A stretch of 10,255 bases of DNA from Nitrospiria bacterium (GTDB lineage Bacteria > Nitrospirota > CAKKRA01 > 9FT-COMBO-42-15): contig CAKKRA010000142.1 in the NCBI GenBank assembly GCA_919902475.1, positions 1-10,255 of the forward strand, in the 5' to 3' direction. The notes beneath the pieces were generated by a model. That model saw only the letters and a list, made by a program, of their open reading frames with translations, searched no databases and was not told the DNA's origin. Below, in pieces: positions 1 to 7,645 of the stretch. Position 1 is the stretch's first letter; each line of letters begins with the position of its first letter. The position numbers were made by a program, and so were the translations under genes.

Positions 1-51
1 TATGCCACACCGAGCGAAGTGCTAAGTGGTGCAATAGCTGGTGGAATGTAG
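1..51 (+). CDS. C-terminal end of an upstream gene (partial, unidentified)
   Basis: From base 1 one frame is open for 16 codons, reading YATPSEVLSGAIAGGM, and stops with TAG at 49-51. The small, Gly/Ala-rich residues look like a real protein tail, but 16 residues are too few to name a family. The stop lies two bases before the ATG of the next gene, and that gene's putative ribosome binding site (bases 40-45) lies inside these last codons. This is the usual layout of two translationally coupled genes in one operon, which is the main reason to accept the fragment as coding. The 5' end is outside the window. Confidence 0.5.
   Translation, partial: YATPSEVLSGAIAGGM
40..45 (+). promoter_or_regulatory. 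Ribosome binding site of the WD40 gene
   Basis: GGTGGA sits eight bases before the ATG at 54 and lies inside the last codons of the upstream reading frame. It is an imperfect match to the anti-Shine-Dalgarno sequence. It supports this start over the in-frame ATG at 72, which follows an AT-rich stretch without a purine-rich site. No promoter can be placed in the 53 bases available, so transcription probably comes from upstream. Confidence 0.5.
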
Positions 52-53
52 GT

Positions 54-3000
54 ATGCATAATTTTAAGATAATGCTGGGAATCTTATTTTTATCAATAAT
101 TTTTCTATATGCTCATATACATGCCGATGAACCTACGGAGCATCCAATCCTCAGGTTGGAGACGGAGATGCATTTGGAAATAATAAATAGAATCGGAGTT
201 GATGCTGAAAACCGTTATCTGGCTACGGCATCAAATGATAAGACGATTCGTGTATGGGAACTTCAAACAGGAAAATTGTTAAGAATTATTAGGCTGCCAA
301 TAGGGGATAGATTTGAGGGGATGCTTTATGCTGTCGCTGTATCGCCTGACGGAAAAACCCTTGCTTGCGGTGGGTGGACAGGGTGGAGTTGGGAAAATAG
401 TATGTCTATTTATATCTTTGACCTTAACAGCGGAAATCTTTTCAAAAGAATAAAGGGGCTTCCAGGAAATATTTTCCATCTTGTATATTCCAAGAATGGT
501 AAATATCTTGCAGCAGCACTTGGGGCAAATTATGGTATTAGAGTCTACAAAACCACCGACTATACACTTCTTGCGCGAGACAAAGATTATGGAAATAGCA
601 GCTACGGCGCTGATTTTGATAATAACAATAGGCTTGTTACAACATCCTACGATGGATATATACGACTTTACGAAGTAGAGGCAGAAACCGGTGTTACTTT
701 GCGTTTAGTCGCAAAAGAAATGCCTTCAGGCGGAAAAATGCCTTATTCCGTAAGCTTTTCGCCAGACAACTCAAAGATTGCAGTGGGATTTGCTAATTCA
801 ATAAATGTAAATGTCCTTTCAGGAAATGACCTCTCTTTGCTTTATTCCCCAGACACAGGTGATATTCAGAAAGGAACTTTATTTGCAGTAAGCTGGTCAT
901 CAGACGGAAAATTTCTGTATGCAGGAGGCGGATATAATAAAAGATATAAAGAAAAATATGAGGAAAAATGGGTGTCTCCAATTAGGTATCCAATCCTAAA
1001 GTGGCAGGATGCTGGTAAAGGCACTTATACAGAAATTATTGCATCAAATGATCGGATTATACACATACTTCCTTTAAAGGATGGCGGCATTGTTTATGCC
1101 TCTACAGAACCCTCCTTTGGTATTATAGACAAAACGGATAACAGAAAGGTCTATAAAAGTGCAGACCTCCCCCGTTATAGCAAAGGAGAAAGTAGAATCC
1201 TTGTTTCACAGGATGGCGCTGAGATTAGCTTCCATTATAAAATTATCGATAAAGTATCGCTGCTCTTTTCCATTGCTGACGGCATTTTAATGGAGCAACC
1301 GGGCGGCAAAAGATATGTTGATACATTCAACCCCAATACTTCTTACAAAAATGGGATAAATGTAGAAAAGTGGGCAGGCTCATCAAGCCCTATGCTAAAT
1401 GGAAAGCCATTGGAACTTGACGAAGGAGAATTTTCAAGGAGCCTTGCTATTGCCCCTGAGGGAGAAACCTTTGTTATAGGCTCAAATTGGTATCTGAGGC
1501 TCTTTGATAAAAATGGAAACGAGCGGTGGAAAATCCCTGTACATGATTCAGCGCGTGAGGTTAATTTTTCACAGAATGGAAAGGTTGTAGTTGCAGCGCT
1601 TGGCGATGGAACAATCCGCTGGTATCGTTTGGCTGATGGGAAAGAGCTATTAATCTTTTATTTACACCATGATAAAAAGTCATGGATAATCTGGACGCCA
1701 TCAGGTTATTATAATTTATCGTCAGATGCAGAAGGTTTAATCGGCTGGCTTGTAACCAATGGAAAGGATCGTGCAGCAGACTTTTTCCCTGTTGCTAAGT
1801 TTAAGTCAAAATATTACAGGCCTGACATAATTGTAAAGATACTGGATGTCTTAGATGAAAAAGAGGCGGTTCGGCTTGCCGATGAGGAGGCAAAAGAACA
1901 GTTTAAAATTATTAACGCAAAAGCTTCAAATTCAGTGCCAGCCCATATGGATATAGATAAAACATCGCCGCTTTATTATTTTTACCGCGAATATGTAATA
2001 TCTAAATTTAGAAAAGAAATAGACAGCTTTATACCTTTAATCTTTACTGCCTCCCGTGATGGCACCGTAAAGATAATTGATCTTGAATCAGAAAAACAGT
2101 CGCATGTTTTTTACAATAAGACCCCGGTAAACGATATATTTGTAGCTGATAATAAGATTGTAGCTGCCTTAGACAATGGCAATATAAATATCTGGGATTT
2201 GAAATCAAAAAAGCTGCATTTTAAAATAAGGGCGCATTCTTCATCAGTAAAAAGTGTATTTGTTGAGAATAACAAGCTTGTTTCAGGCTCGTATGATGGA
2301 ACGGTAAAGATGTGGGATTTGATGACAGGCGCATTATTAAAAGAAGTTAGTGGGCCTGGGGGCGCAGTTCTTGATGTTTTTATGTCTGACAATAAAGTTG
2401 CTTCCATCTCAGAACTCGGGGTGTCAATTTGGGATATTAAGTCTAATGATAAAATTAATATAAAAGATATTCATGGCAATACAATTTCAATAAGTCAGGA
2501 TAAGATCATAACTGGCCGTTCATATAAAGATGTGGTTATTTCTGATTTACATACTGGAAAATTATTAAAGCAATTAGGAATACATGACAATAATATTCAA
2601 TCAGTGTTTGTATATAAAGGTCAAATACTTTCAGCTTCAACAGATAAAACAATAAAGATATGGGATCTGGATACAGGGATATTGTTTGACACCCTGCGTG
2701 GCCATGGAGATGCTATTTTTTCTGTATTTGCAGGTGAGGACAAAATTATTTCTGCATCAGTGGATGGAAATATAATTGTTTGGGATTTTTATACCCATAA
2801 ATTAATAAAGCAAATCCCTGCACACAAAAGGGGAATTGAGTCAGTCTTTTTCTATGATAAAGAAAGGTTTATTCTTGATAAGATAAAAGAATTAACAGAA
2901 GATGAGATAAAATCTGTCAAGGCATCTTATACAGCAGCAAAAGCAGAAAGGAGCAAAAAGCTGCTTTTAGCTCATAAAGAGGCGCTTAAACAATTTAAAG

Positions 3001-4172
3001 CCGGCAAGAGCCCGATGGAATCTGCTTATTTACTTGAAAAGAATGGGATAGAAAATATTATTGAGGCAAAGCCAGAAGATATGACTGTTGATGTATATGC
3101 CAACATATTAAATGATTACGCCTTTTTCCTACACGAAGCTGGTAAGGATAAATTTAAAGTCATAAATATATTACAGCAGGTGATAAAGATATCACCTGAA
3201 AGGGCGGTAGCATATCTGAATATCGGCGACGCATATTATGAAATAAATCAGGAGGTAGCAAAAGTATATTATAGAAGGTATGTAGATATAATGTATAAAA
3301 ATAAGAAGCTGGCGTTGGTTCCGGAGAAAGTAAAAACCATATTGAATTTGAGCGAACCGGAAAAGAGCAAAATTGAGATTGAATTGCGTCAAAAAATATA
3401 CTTTGATAATAAAACCATTGAGAATACCATAAAGCAATCTGAGATTGAAAAGCTCATGGATTTGACCGTTAGTAAAGATTTGAAATTAACAAGCCCTGAT
3501 GATGAGAACAAAAAAATCTCAGTTTATACCTGCAGGGAATATCTAAAGTTGACTAAAGAAAGGGCATATCCATATTCAACCTATGACATAAACATGGCAA
3601 GTTCCTTTATTAATACCTGCGAGTTCCTTGAGGCAATAAGGTATGCGAAAAAACCAGAAAAGAGTTTTGTAAAAGATAGATATGTAAATAATCTTGGCCG
3701 ACTCTCAGCAGGTATTCTCCCTGCTGTTACTGGCGATGCTGCAGATGAAATCATGAAGCTTGCGGGAGGGAATAAGACTGTAGAAGATATTAAAAAGGAT
3801 AAGAGACTGAAAATAATAAGGGAATCCAAATATCAACTAATATTGGAATACGAAGGATTAGGATTGTCTCTTGAAGAGGTCGCGAGGGCCGATTTTAACA
3901 GAGATGGATACGAGGATATTTTTCTTTTCGGAGGGTTATATGCTATTCATGGCACTTTGCGATCACCCTTTAACATCATATTAACAAAGAGAAGTAATAC
4001 CGATACCATGTTTGAAATTATAAGCCGTGTTACTACCTGCACTTACCTTAACAATTTATATAATTGTCATGATAGTGGCTTATATCCTCCAAACAGGCTG
4101 TATGATTTTAGTAAAGATTTTCTTTTCTATAATTTAAAAGAGGACGTAACAGTTATAAAAGATAAACCATGA
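54..4172 (+). CDS. Large secreted double-propeller WD40 protein with TPR region and C-terminal Ca-loop domain
   Basis: Residues 1-24 form a signal peptide with a hydrophobic core and a likely cut after HIHA, so the protein is probably exported. Residues about 40-545 form irregular WD40-like repeats, such as SNDKTIRVWEL near 60-70 and VSPDGKTLACGG near 96-107. Residues about 544-606 carry the linker WIIWTPSGYYNLSS...LIGWLV...YRPDIIVKIL. From family knowledge, this segment occurs in bacterial WD40 proteins fused to caspase-like (C14) peptidases. No caspase domain follows. Residues about 660-940 instead form seven regular WD40 blades (SGSYDGTVKMWDL, SASTDKTIKIWDL and others), enough for a closed propeller. 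A helical stretch with TPR-like units (about 1013-1084) follows. The C-terminal domain contains D1280-F-N-R-D-G-Y-E-D1288, a DxNxDGxxD loop like those in FG-GAP/VCBS and EF-hand proteins. The ATG at 54 is preceded by GGTGGA at 40-45, eight bases away; ATG72 would shorten the signal peptide and has no binding site. The likely role is a secreted scaffold; substrate and partner are unknown. Confidence 0.9.
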   Translation: MHNFKIMLGILFLSIIFLYAHIHADEPTEHPILRLETEMHLEIINRIGVDAENRYLATASNDKTIRVWELQTGKLLRIIRLPIGDRFEGMLYAVAVSPDGKTLACGGWTGWSWENSMSIYIFDLNSGNLFKRIKGLPGNIFHLVYSKNGKYLAAALGANYGIRVYKTTDYTLLARDKDYGNSSYGADFDNNNRLVTTSYDGYIRLYEVEAETGVTLRLVAKEMPSGGKMPYSVSFSPDNSKIAVGFANSINVNVLSGNDLSLLYSPDTGDIQKGTLFAVSWSSDGKFLYAGGGYNKRYKEKYEEKWVSPIRYPILKWQDAGKGTYTEIIASNDRIIHILPLKDGGIVYASTEPSFGIIDKTDNRKVYKSADLPRYSKGESRILVSQDGAEISFHYKIIDKVSLLFSIADGILMEQPGGKRYVDTFNPNTSYKNGINVEKWAGSSSPMLNGKPLELDEGEFSRSLAIAPEGETFVIGSNWYLRLFDKNGNERWKIPVHDSAREVNFSQNGKVVVAALGDGTIRWYRLADGKELLIFYLHHDKKSWIIWTPSGYYNLSSDAEGLIGWLVTNGKDRAADFFPVAKFKSKYYRPDIIVKILDVLDEKEAVRLADEEAKEQFKIINAKASNSVPAHMDIDKTSPLYYFYREYVISKFRKEIDSFIPLIFTASRDGTVKIIDLESEKQSHVFYNKTPVNDIFVADNKIVAALDNGNINIWDLKSKKLHFKIRAHSSSVKSVFVENNKLVSGSYDGTVKMWDLMTGALLKEVSGPGGAVLDVFMSDNKVASISELGVSIWDIKSNDKINIKDIHGNTISISQDKIITGRSYKDVVISDLHTGKLLKQLGIHDNNIQSVFVYKGQILSASTDKTIKIWDLDTGILFDTLRGHGDAIFSVFAGEDKIISASVDGNIIVWDFYTHKLIKQIPAHKRGIESVFFYDKERFILDKIKELTEDEIKSVKASYTAAKAERSKKLLLAHKEALKQFKAGKSPMESAYLLEKNGIENIIEAKPEDMTVDVYANILNDYAFFLHEAGKDKFKVINILQQVIKISPERAVAYLNIGDAYYEINQEVAKVYYRRYVDIMYKNKKLALVPEKVKTILNLSEPEKSKIEIELRQKIYFDNKTIENTIKQSEIEKLMDLTVSKDLKLTSPDDENKKISVYTCREYLKLTKERAYPYSTYDINMASSFINTCEFLEAIRYAKKPEKSFVKDRYVNNLGRLSAGILPAVTGDAADEIMKLAGGNKTVEDIKKDKRLKIIRESKYQLILEYEGLGLSLEEVARADFNRDGYEDIFLFGGLYAIHGTLRSPFNIILTKRSNTDTMFEIISRVTTCTYLNNLYNCHDSGLYPPNRLYDFSKDFLFYNLKEDVTVIKDKP

Positions 4173-4220
4173 AATCCTTGTGTTTGCTTTACTAAACCCT
4201 GCTGAAAATTGTTGTGGTTA

Positions 4221-4226
4221 AGGGAG
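4221..4226 (+). promoter_or_regulatory. Ribosome binding site of the 32-codon small ORF
   Basis: AGGGAG precedes the ATG at 4235 by eight bases, a strong Shine-Dalgarno match with good spacing. It is the best such site in the 183-base gap and the main evidence that the small ORF may be translated. Confidence 0.5.
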
Positions 4227-4234
4227 TCATACTT

Positions 4235-4333
4235 ATGCTTGAGGACAAAGATACTTCGTGGAATACTTTAATGATGTCTCAATTTCTAAAAGGCTATTCA
4301 GATAAAGACGCCATCTATGACAACTTGTCTTAA
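4235..4333 (+). CDS. Small ORF (32 aa), possible antitoxin-tail remnant
   Basis: ATG at 4235 to TAA at 4331-4333 encodes a 32-residue acidic peptide that starts MLEDKDTSWNTLMMSQF and ends KDAIYDNLS. The pattern of a Trp followed by an LxxxxF helix and a closing D-x-I-Y-D-N-L resembles, from memory, the C-terminal tails of small type II antitoxins of the VapB/MazE-like kind. No DNA-binding N-terminal part is encoded. Reading upstream in the same frame gives 14 more codons (TLLKIVVVKGVIL and so on) before a TAA at 4193-4195. No toxin gene lies beside it, because the neighbour on the right runs in the opposite direction. It may be a real micro-protein, as the good ribosome binding site suggests, or the worn-down end of a lost toxin-antitoxin pair. 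The antitoxin link is tentative. Confidence 0.4.
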   Translation: MLEDKDTSWNTLMMSQFLKGYSDKDAIYDNLS

Positions 4334-4344
4334 AAAAATAAGAC
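4327..4344. terminator. Weak A/T-rich hairpin between convergent genes
   Basis: GTCTTA at 4327-4332 is the exact inverted complement of TAAGAC at 4339-4344, with six A's between them (six U's in the loop of a minus-strand transcript). It lies 12 bases beyond the TAG of the minus-strand operon and overlaps the stop of the small ORF. The stem is only six base pairs, mostly A-T, and no clean T-tract follows it on either strand. It is a poor intrinsic terminator but is placed where one is expected. Confidence 0.25.
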
Positions 4345-4355
4345 CAAAAGGAATT

Positions 4356-6041
4356 CTACCAATACCTCTCCCTAATCAGCCCCAATGAGTGCATCCTTTT
4401 CAGCCTCTTTAGCGCTGCAGAGAAGACAGCCTCTCCTTCATTATTATCAATAGTGTTCTGCGGAAACTGCTTCATTGACCTGTAATAATATTCTGCAGCC
4501 TCATTCCAATAGTTGAGATTTTCATAAACCTCTCCTATTCTGAATAATGCTGTGCCTTTGCCAATGCCTGTTTTGCTTGCAGACGCAACCTGATTGTATG
4601 CAGATATCGCCTCTTTCCAGTTTTTCATATTCGCATGATAGTTCCCAAGATTCAAATAACCAATGCCAGCGGACTCTTTATTGCTATCCTTGCTCATTTC
4701 TTTAATGCGGGTAATAAAGTGATTGAACAAAATCACGCCTTTTTCTCCCCTGATCTCTGCAGGCTTGGATAATGAAGGCTGAAACTCCAGCGCCTTTCTG
4801 ATTTTTGTTAGCGGCTGTTTTACATCCTCCTGAACAAGGTCAATAACAAATATATCAGGCCTCTCCATCCCGCTGTTAAAGAGTGCAAATATCAGCTTTG
4901 GCCCTGCCTTGTCCTTTATCAGACAGGCAATGATAAAAAGCTCTGCATTTACCTTTTCTGATAGCTCGTAAAGTTTAAATTCTATTTTCTTCTCTGCTTG
5001 AGGCAGGAGATAGCTCATTACTGAACTAAGGCTGATATTATATTGTTTTAAAGCCTCTGCCTCCTTTTCCTCTGCCAACGCAATCAATTGATAGGTCTGC
5101 ATGCTTTTGAAACTGTCTATTAAAAGATTCCTTGCTACAGCCCTTCCCTCTGTTTGTCCTGTCTCTGTAATCGGGCCAAGAAGCGCTAATCTCTTTTTTA
5201 ATGTTATATTCAGCCCCTTTTCCTCTCCTTTATTAAAGGCCGTCTCTTTCTCAAAATCATCATAATACTTTTTGGATATCTTCACTATATGAGAGCCGCC
5301 TGATACATTTTTGATCTTAACAGGCGACTTGCCTATAGGTTCACCGTCAAAGAATACATCTGCCTGCAAAGGCTCGCTGATAACATTGAAAACACCTGTG
5401 CTCTCTGAAAGTGTATACTCAATATTTGTCATTATCTTGTCCTTGACAGCAATCTCTCCTTCAATAACCTCGTAGCCCTTCTTTTTAATCATAATCTTGT
5501 GCTGGCCAGCCAATACCTCATCCTGCCTCAAAGCCGTTTCGCCGATAAGATTGCTGTCAAGATAGACCTTTGCGCCTTCGGGTTTTGTTATCACAGATAT
5601 TGAGCCTTCTGCAACAACACCGGCCTTTGCCTTTCTGAATACATCCATAATCTTTGGCGATGTTGTCTTTGCATCAAGCCTGAAGGCATTGTCAATCTTA
5701 AGCGCCTCTGTAAATTGATCCTGAGCCTTCTGATTCTCGCCATAGGCAATATAAACAAATGCAAGATGCTTGTGCGCCTCAACTAACTTAGAATTTTCTT
5801 TTAAAAGCGGGAGCGCCTTTACAAGTAATTTTTGTGTAGCAGCATAATCTCCGTTGTTGTAGCTTTCTACGCCTTTTAGCAGAAGCTCCTCGCCTGTTTC
5901 AGCAAAGGCAATATTACCCCTCTCCCACAAGGGGAGAGGGAAAGTAGTAAATTCCCCTCCCTCAAAGGGAAGGGGCAGAGGGAAGGGTGAAAAAACAGCA
6001 AATATTATTAAGGCAGCAAATATTCTTTTAGTCATTAACAT
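4356..6041 (-). CDS. Secreted TPR-PEGA-PEGA-TPR protein with a repeat element in its signal peptide
   Basis: This is the last gene of the minus-strand operon. Its 561 residues begin with a basic start and hydrophobic core (residues 3-17, KRIFAALIIFAVF). The likely signal peptidase site is AFA47-E48. Between the two lies a 25-residue Pro/Leu/Gly-rich segment encoded by a GC-rich repeat (listed separately). Residues about 53-118 form a TPR pair. Residues about 146-212 and 217-283 are two PEGA domains; the first keeps the literal PEGA signature at 154-157. Residues about 284-440 are a mixed alpha/beta region (LALLGPITETGQTEGRAVA and on) that I cannot assign; a CsgG/LpoB-like fold is a weak guess. 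Residues about 457-530 are TPRs again. ATG 6041 lies three bases after the previous stop. GGAA at 6048-6051 sits six bases upstream of it and overlaps the previous gene's end. The role is probably binding or assembly in the periplasm, alongside the PEGA kinase of the same operon. Confidence 0.88.
   Translation of the reverse strand: MLMTKRIFAALIIFAVFSPFPLPLPFEGGEFTTFPLPLWERGNIAFAETGEELLLKGVESYNNGDYAATQKLLVKALPLLKENSKLVEAHKHLAFVYIAYGENQKAQDQFTEALKIDNAFRLDAKTTSPKIMDVFRKAKAGVVAEGSISVITKPEGAKVYLDSNLIGETALRQDEVLAGQHKIMIKKKGYEVIEGEIAVKDKIMTNIEYTLSESTGVFNVISEPLQADVFFDGEPIGKSPVKIKNVSGGSHIVKISKKYYDDFEKETAFNKGEEKGLNITLKKRLALLGPITETGQTEGRAVARNLLIDSFKSMQTYQLIALAEEKEAEALKQYNISLSSVMSYLLPQAEKKIEFKLYELSEKVNAELFIIACLIKDKAGPKLIFALFNSGMERPDIFVIDLVQEDVKQPLTKIRKALEFQPSLSKPAEIRGEKGVILFNHFITRIKEMSKDSNKESAGIGYLNLGNYHANMKNWKEAISAYNQVASASKTGIGKGTALFRIGEVYENLNYWNEAAEYYYRSMKQFPQNTIDNNEGEAVFSAALKRLKRMHSLGLIRERYW
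5916..5990. repeat. GC-rich two-hairpin repeat element inside a signal peptide
   Basis: About 75 bases of C/G-rich sequence interrupt the A/T-rich start of the TPR-PEGA gene. CCCTCTCCC at 5918-5926 pairs exactly with GGGAGAGGG at 5932-5940 around a five-base loop, giving nine base pairs. CCCCTCCC at 5954-5961 pairs with GGG at 5967-5969 and AGGGG at 5971-5975, leaving one bulged A at 5970. The encoded residues, FPLPLPFEGGE and PLPLWERG, are of the kind produced when short dispersed intergenic repeats of proteobacterial and Nitrospirota genomes fall inside genes (known from such annotations, recalled not searched). The insert is in frame and free of stops. Edges are estimated from the change in base composition; no target duplication is visible. 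Confidence 0.7.
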
Positions 6042-6044
6042 AAT

Positions 6045-7619
6045 TTATTCCAGTTTATAAATCTTATGCTCTGAACTGTCTGATATAAATATCTCGCCTG
6101 CCGGGCTTATGCAAAGGCCGCCAGGGCGGTCAATTACCTTTTGCTTCCCCTTCTCATTCTTAATCTCTATAAGAAATTTAAAATCACGGTCAAATTTCTG
6201 TATGCTGCTCCTGCCGATATCAAGGATAAATATATCCCCCAATATGTCAGTAGCAATATTAACAGGCTCTTTAAATCCTCCGGGCTCCTTTTTTGATGAT
6301 CCCATTCCAAACTGCTGTATGAGCCTCCCCTCTTTATTATATTTCATAATCCTCTTTAAGCCGGTATCAACAACAAGGATATTCCCCTTGATGTCAATTG
6401 AGATATCTGAAGGCTCATCCAATCTTTCATCCTTGCTGCCTTTGTCGCCAAAGGAAAGGACAAATCCTCCTGCCCTGTCAAATTTGTGTATCTTTTTATT
6501 CCCCTTATCCAGAATATAAATATATCCTTCATAATCAACTGCAATTGCAGATGGCTCTTTGAATTCTCCATCTTTTTTACCCTCTTTGCCAAATGTAAAA
6601 AGAGGATTGCCGTTCTCATCAAATTTGTAAACCTTAAAGAGCTTTGCGTCAATTACATAGATATTATTGCCCCTGTCAACCCATACATCAACAGGCCTTT
6701 TAAAAATATCCTCGCCCTTTTTGGGCATGCCTATTATTGTTCCGTCAGCCTCTGGCTGATTTATCTTTTGTATCCTTTTATTGCCTGTATCTGCTGCATA
6801 TAGGCTGCCCTTTTCATCACAGTATATCCCGGAGGGCTCTGAGAATTTCTTATGCTCGCTCCCTTTCCCGCCGATTGCATTTGCATATCTCGGCTGGCTG
6901 TTTGACAGGGTTTTATTAAGAAGCAACAAAAGGGCTGAGCCGTGCGCATGATAATTGCTGTAGGGATAACCATCCTTTAATCTTTCAATAGCCTCCCTTG
7001 CCCTCTGATACTCTTTTAAATATATGTATGAAATACCTATGTAATACTGCGCATCATCAGCAAACTCGCTTTCAGGGTATTTTGTTATCAGGTTCTTGAA
7101 ATCACCAATAGCCTGTTCATAGTTTGAAAGCTCTATTAGAGAGCGGGCTGCATAATACCTTGCGTCATCAGCAATATGGCTGTTCGGATATCTCTGCGGT
7201 ATTTTAAGAAACTCAATAATTGCCTTGTTTAAATCATATTTAGGATTTTCTATTGTTGAATAGTAAACGCCGATTTCAAACTGCGCATCTGCTGCCTTTC
7301 TGCCGTCAGGGAATCTTGAGGTAATTATTGCAAACTCCCTTAACGCAGAATCATAATCCTTTTTCATCCAGTAGGATTTTCCTATCCAGTAATGCGCATC
7401 TTCTGAAAAAGGCGAGTTTGGATGTGTTGCAAGGAGTGATTTAAATTCCTTGACTGCATCATCATGCTTATCCTGCTTAAGCAGTTCAAATGCAGCATCA
7501 TAGATCTTCTTGGCGCCAAGGTCTATTTCCAATGCAAAGACGCCATGACCGATAAAAACAAAGAAGAGGCATATAACAATCAAAATCTTTACCATATGTT
7601 TATTGGCATTCTGTTTCAT
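6045..7619 (-). CDS. Secreted TPR plus six-bladed NHL propeller protein
   Basis: This is the third gene of the operon, 524 residues. Residues 1-29 are a signal peptide with a hydrophobic core (MVKILIVICLFFVF) and a likely cut after VFA29. No Cys lies at the cleavage site, so it is not a lipoprotein. Residues about 36-220 are TPR repeats of the YbgF/BamD style, with spacing phrases such as HPNSPFSEDAHYWIGKSYW and YPESEFADDAQYYIGISY. Residues about 258-524 hold six NHL repeats (cores FKEPSAIAVDYEGYIYILD and DEPSDISIDIKGNILVVD), enough to close one propeller. The last blade ends at the C-terminus. Such proteins usually act as binding platforms in the periplasm or on the surface; an enzyme role is not supported. 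The ATG at 7619 has only a weak GGAAAA about nine bases upstream. An in-frame ATG at 7595 would still leave an intact signal peptide. Confidence 0.88.
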   Translation of the reverse strand: MKQNANKHMVKILIVICLFFVFIGHGVFALEIDLGAKKIYDAAFELLKQDKHDDAVKEFKSLLATHPNSPFSEDAHYWIGKSYWMKKDYDSALREFAIITSRFPDGRKAADAQFEIGVYYSTIENPKYDLNKAIIEFLKIPQRYPNSHIADDARYYAARSLIELSNYEQAIGDFKNLITKYPESEFADDAQYYIGISYIYLKEYQRAREAIERLKDGYPYSNYHAHGSALLLLLNKTLSNSQPRYANAIGGKGSEHKKFSEPSGIYCDEKGSLYAADTGNKRIQKINQPEADGTIIGMPKKGEDIFKRPVDVWVDRGNNIYVIDAKLFKVYKFDENGNPLFTFGKEGKKDGEFKEPSAIAVDYEGYIYILDKGNKKIHKFDRAGGFVLSFGDKGSKDERLDEPSDISIDIKGNILVVDTGLKRIMKYNKEGRLIQQFGMGSSKKEPGGFKEPVNIATDILGDIFILDIGRSSIQKFDRDFKFLIEIKNEKGKQKVIDRPGGLCISPAGEIFISDSSEHKIYKLE

Positions 7620-7645
7620 AGATAAATTTTCCAGTATTGCATCCC

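Noticed and set aside
2111..2407. 98-codon minus-strand frame inside the WD40 gene
   Set aside because: It is a shadow of the repeated WD40 blades on the other strand, with no recognisable domain.
4173..4355. Search for a promoter or tRNA in the gap between the convergent genes
   Set aside because: No convincing -35/-10 pair and no cloverleaf were seen. Only the small ORF and the weak hairpin could be supported.
5918..5975. The two GC-rich hairpins considered as a transcription terminator
   Set aside because: They lie inside the coding start of the last operon gene and no T-run follows either stem. A dispersed repeat insertion explains them better.
6109..6519. Open frame of 136 codons on the plus strand
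   Set aside because: It lies antisense within the NHL region, has Ser/Pro/Leu/Phe-rich low-quality composition with no domain, and is explained as the opposite strand of a well-supported gene.
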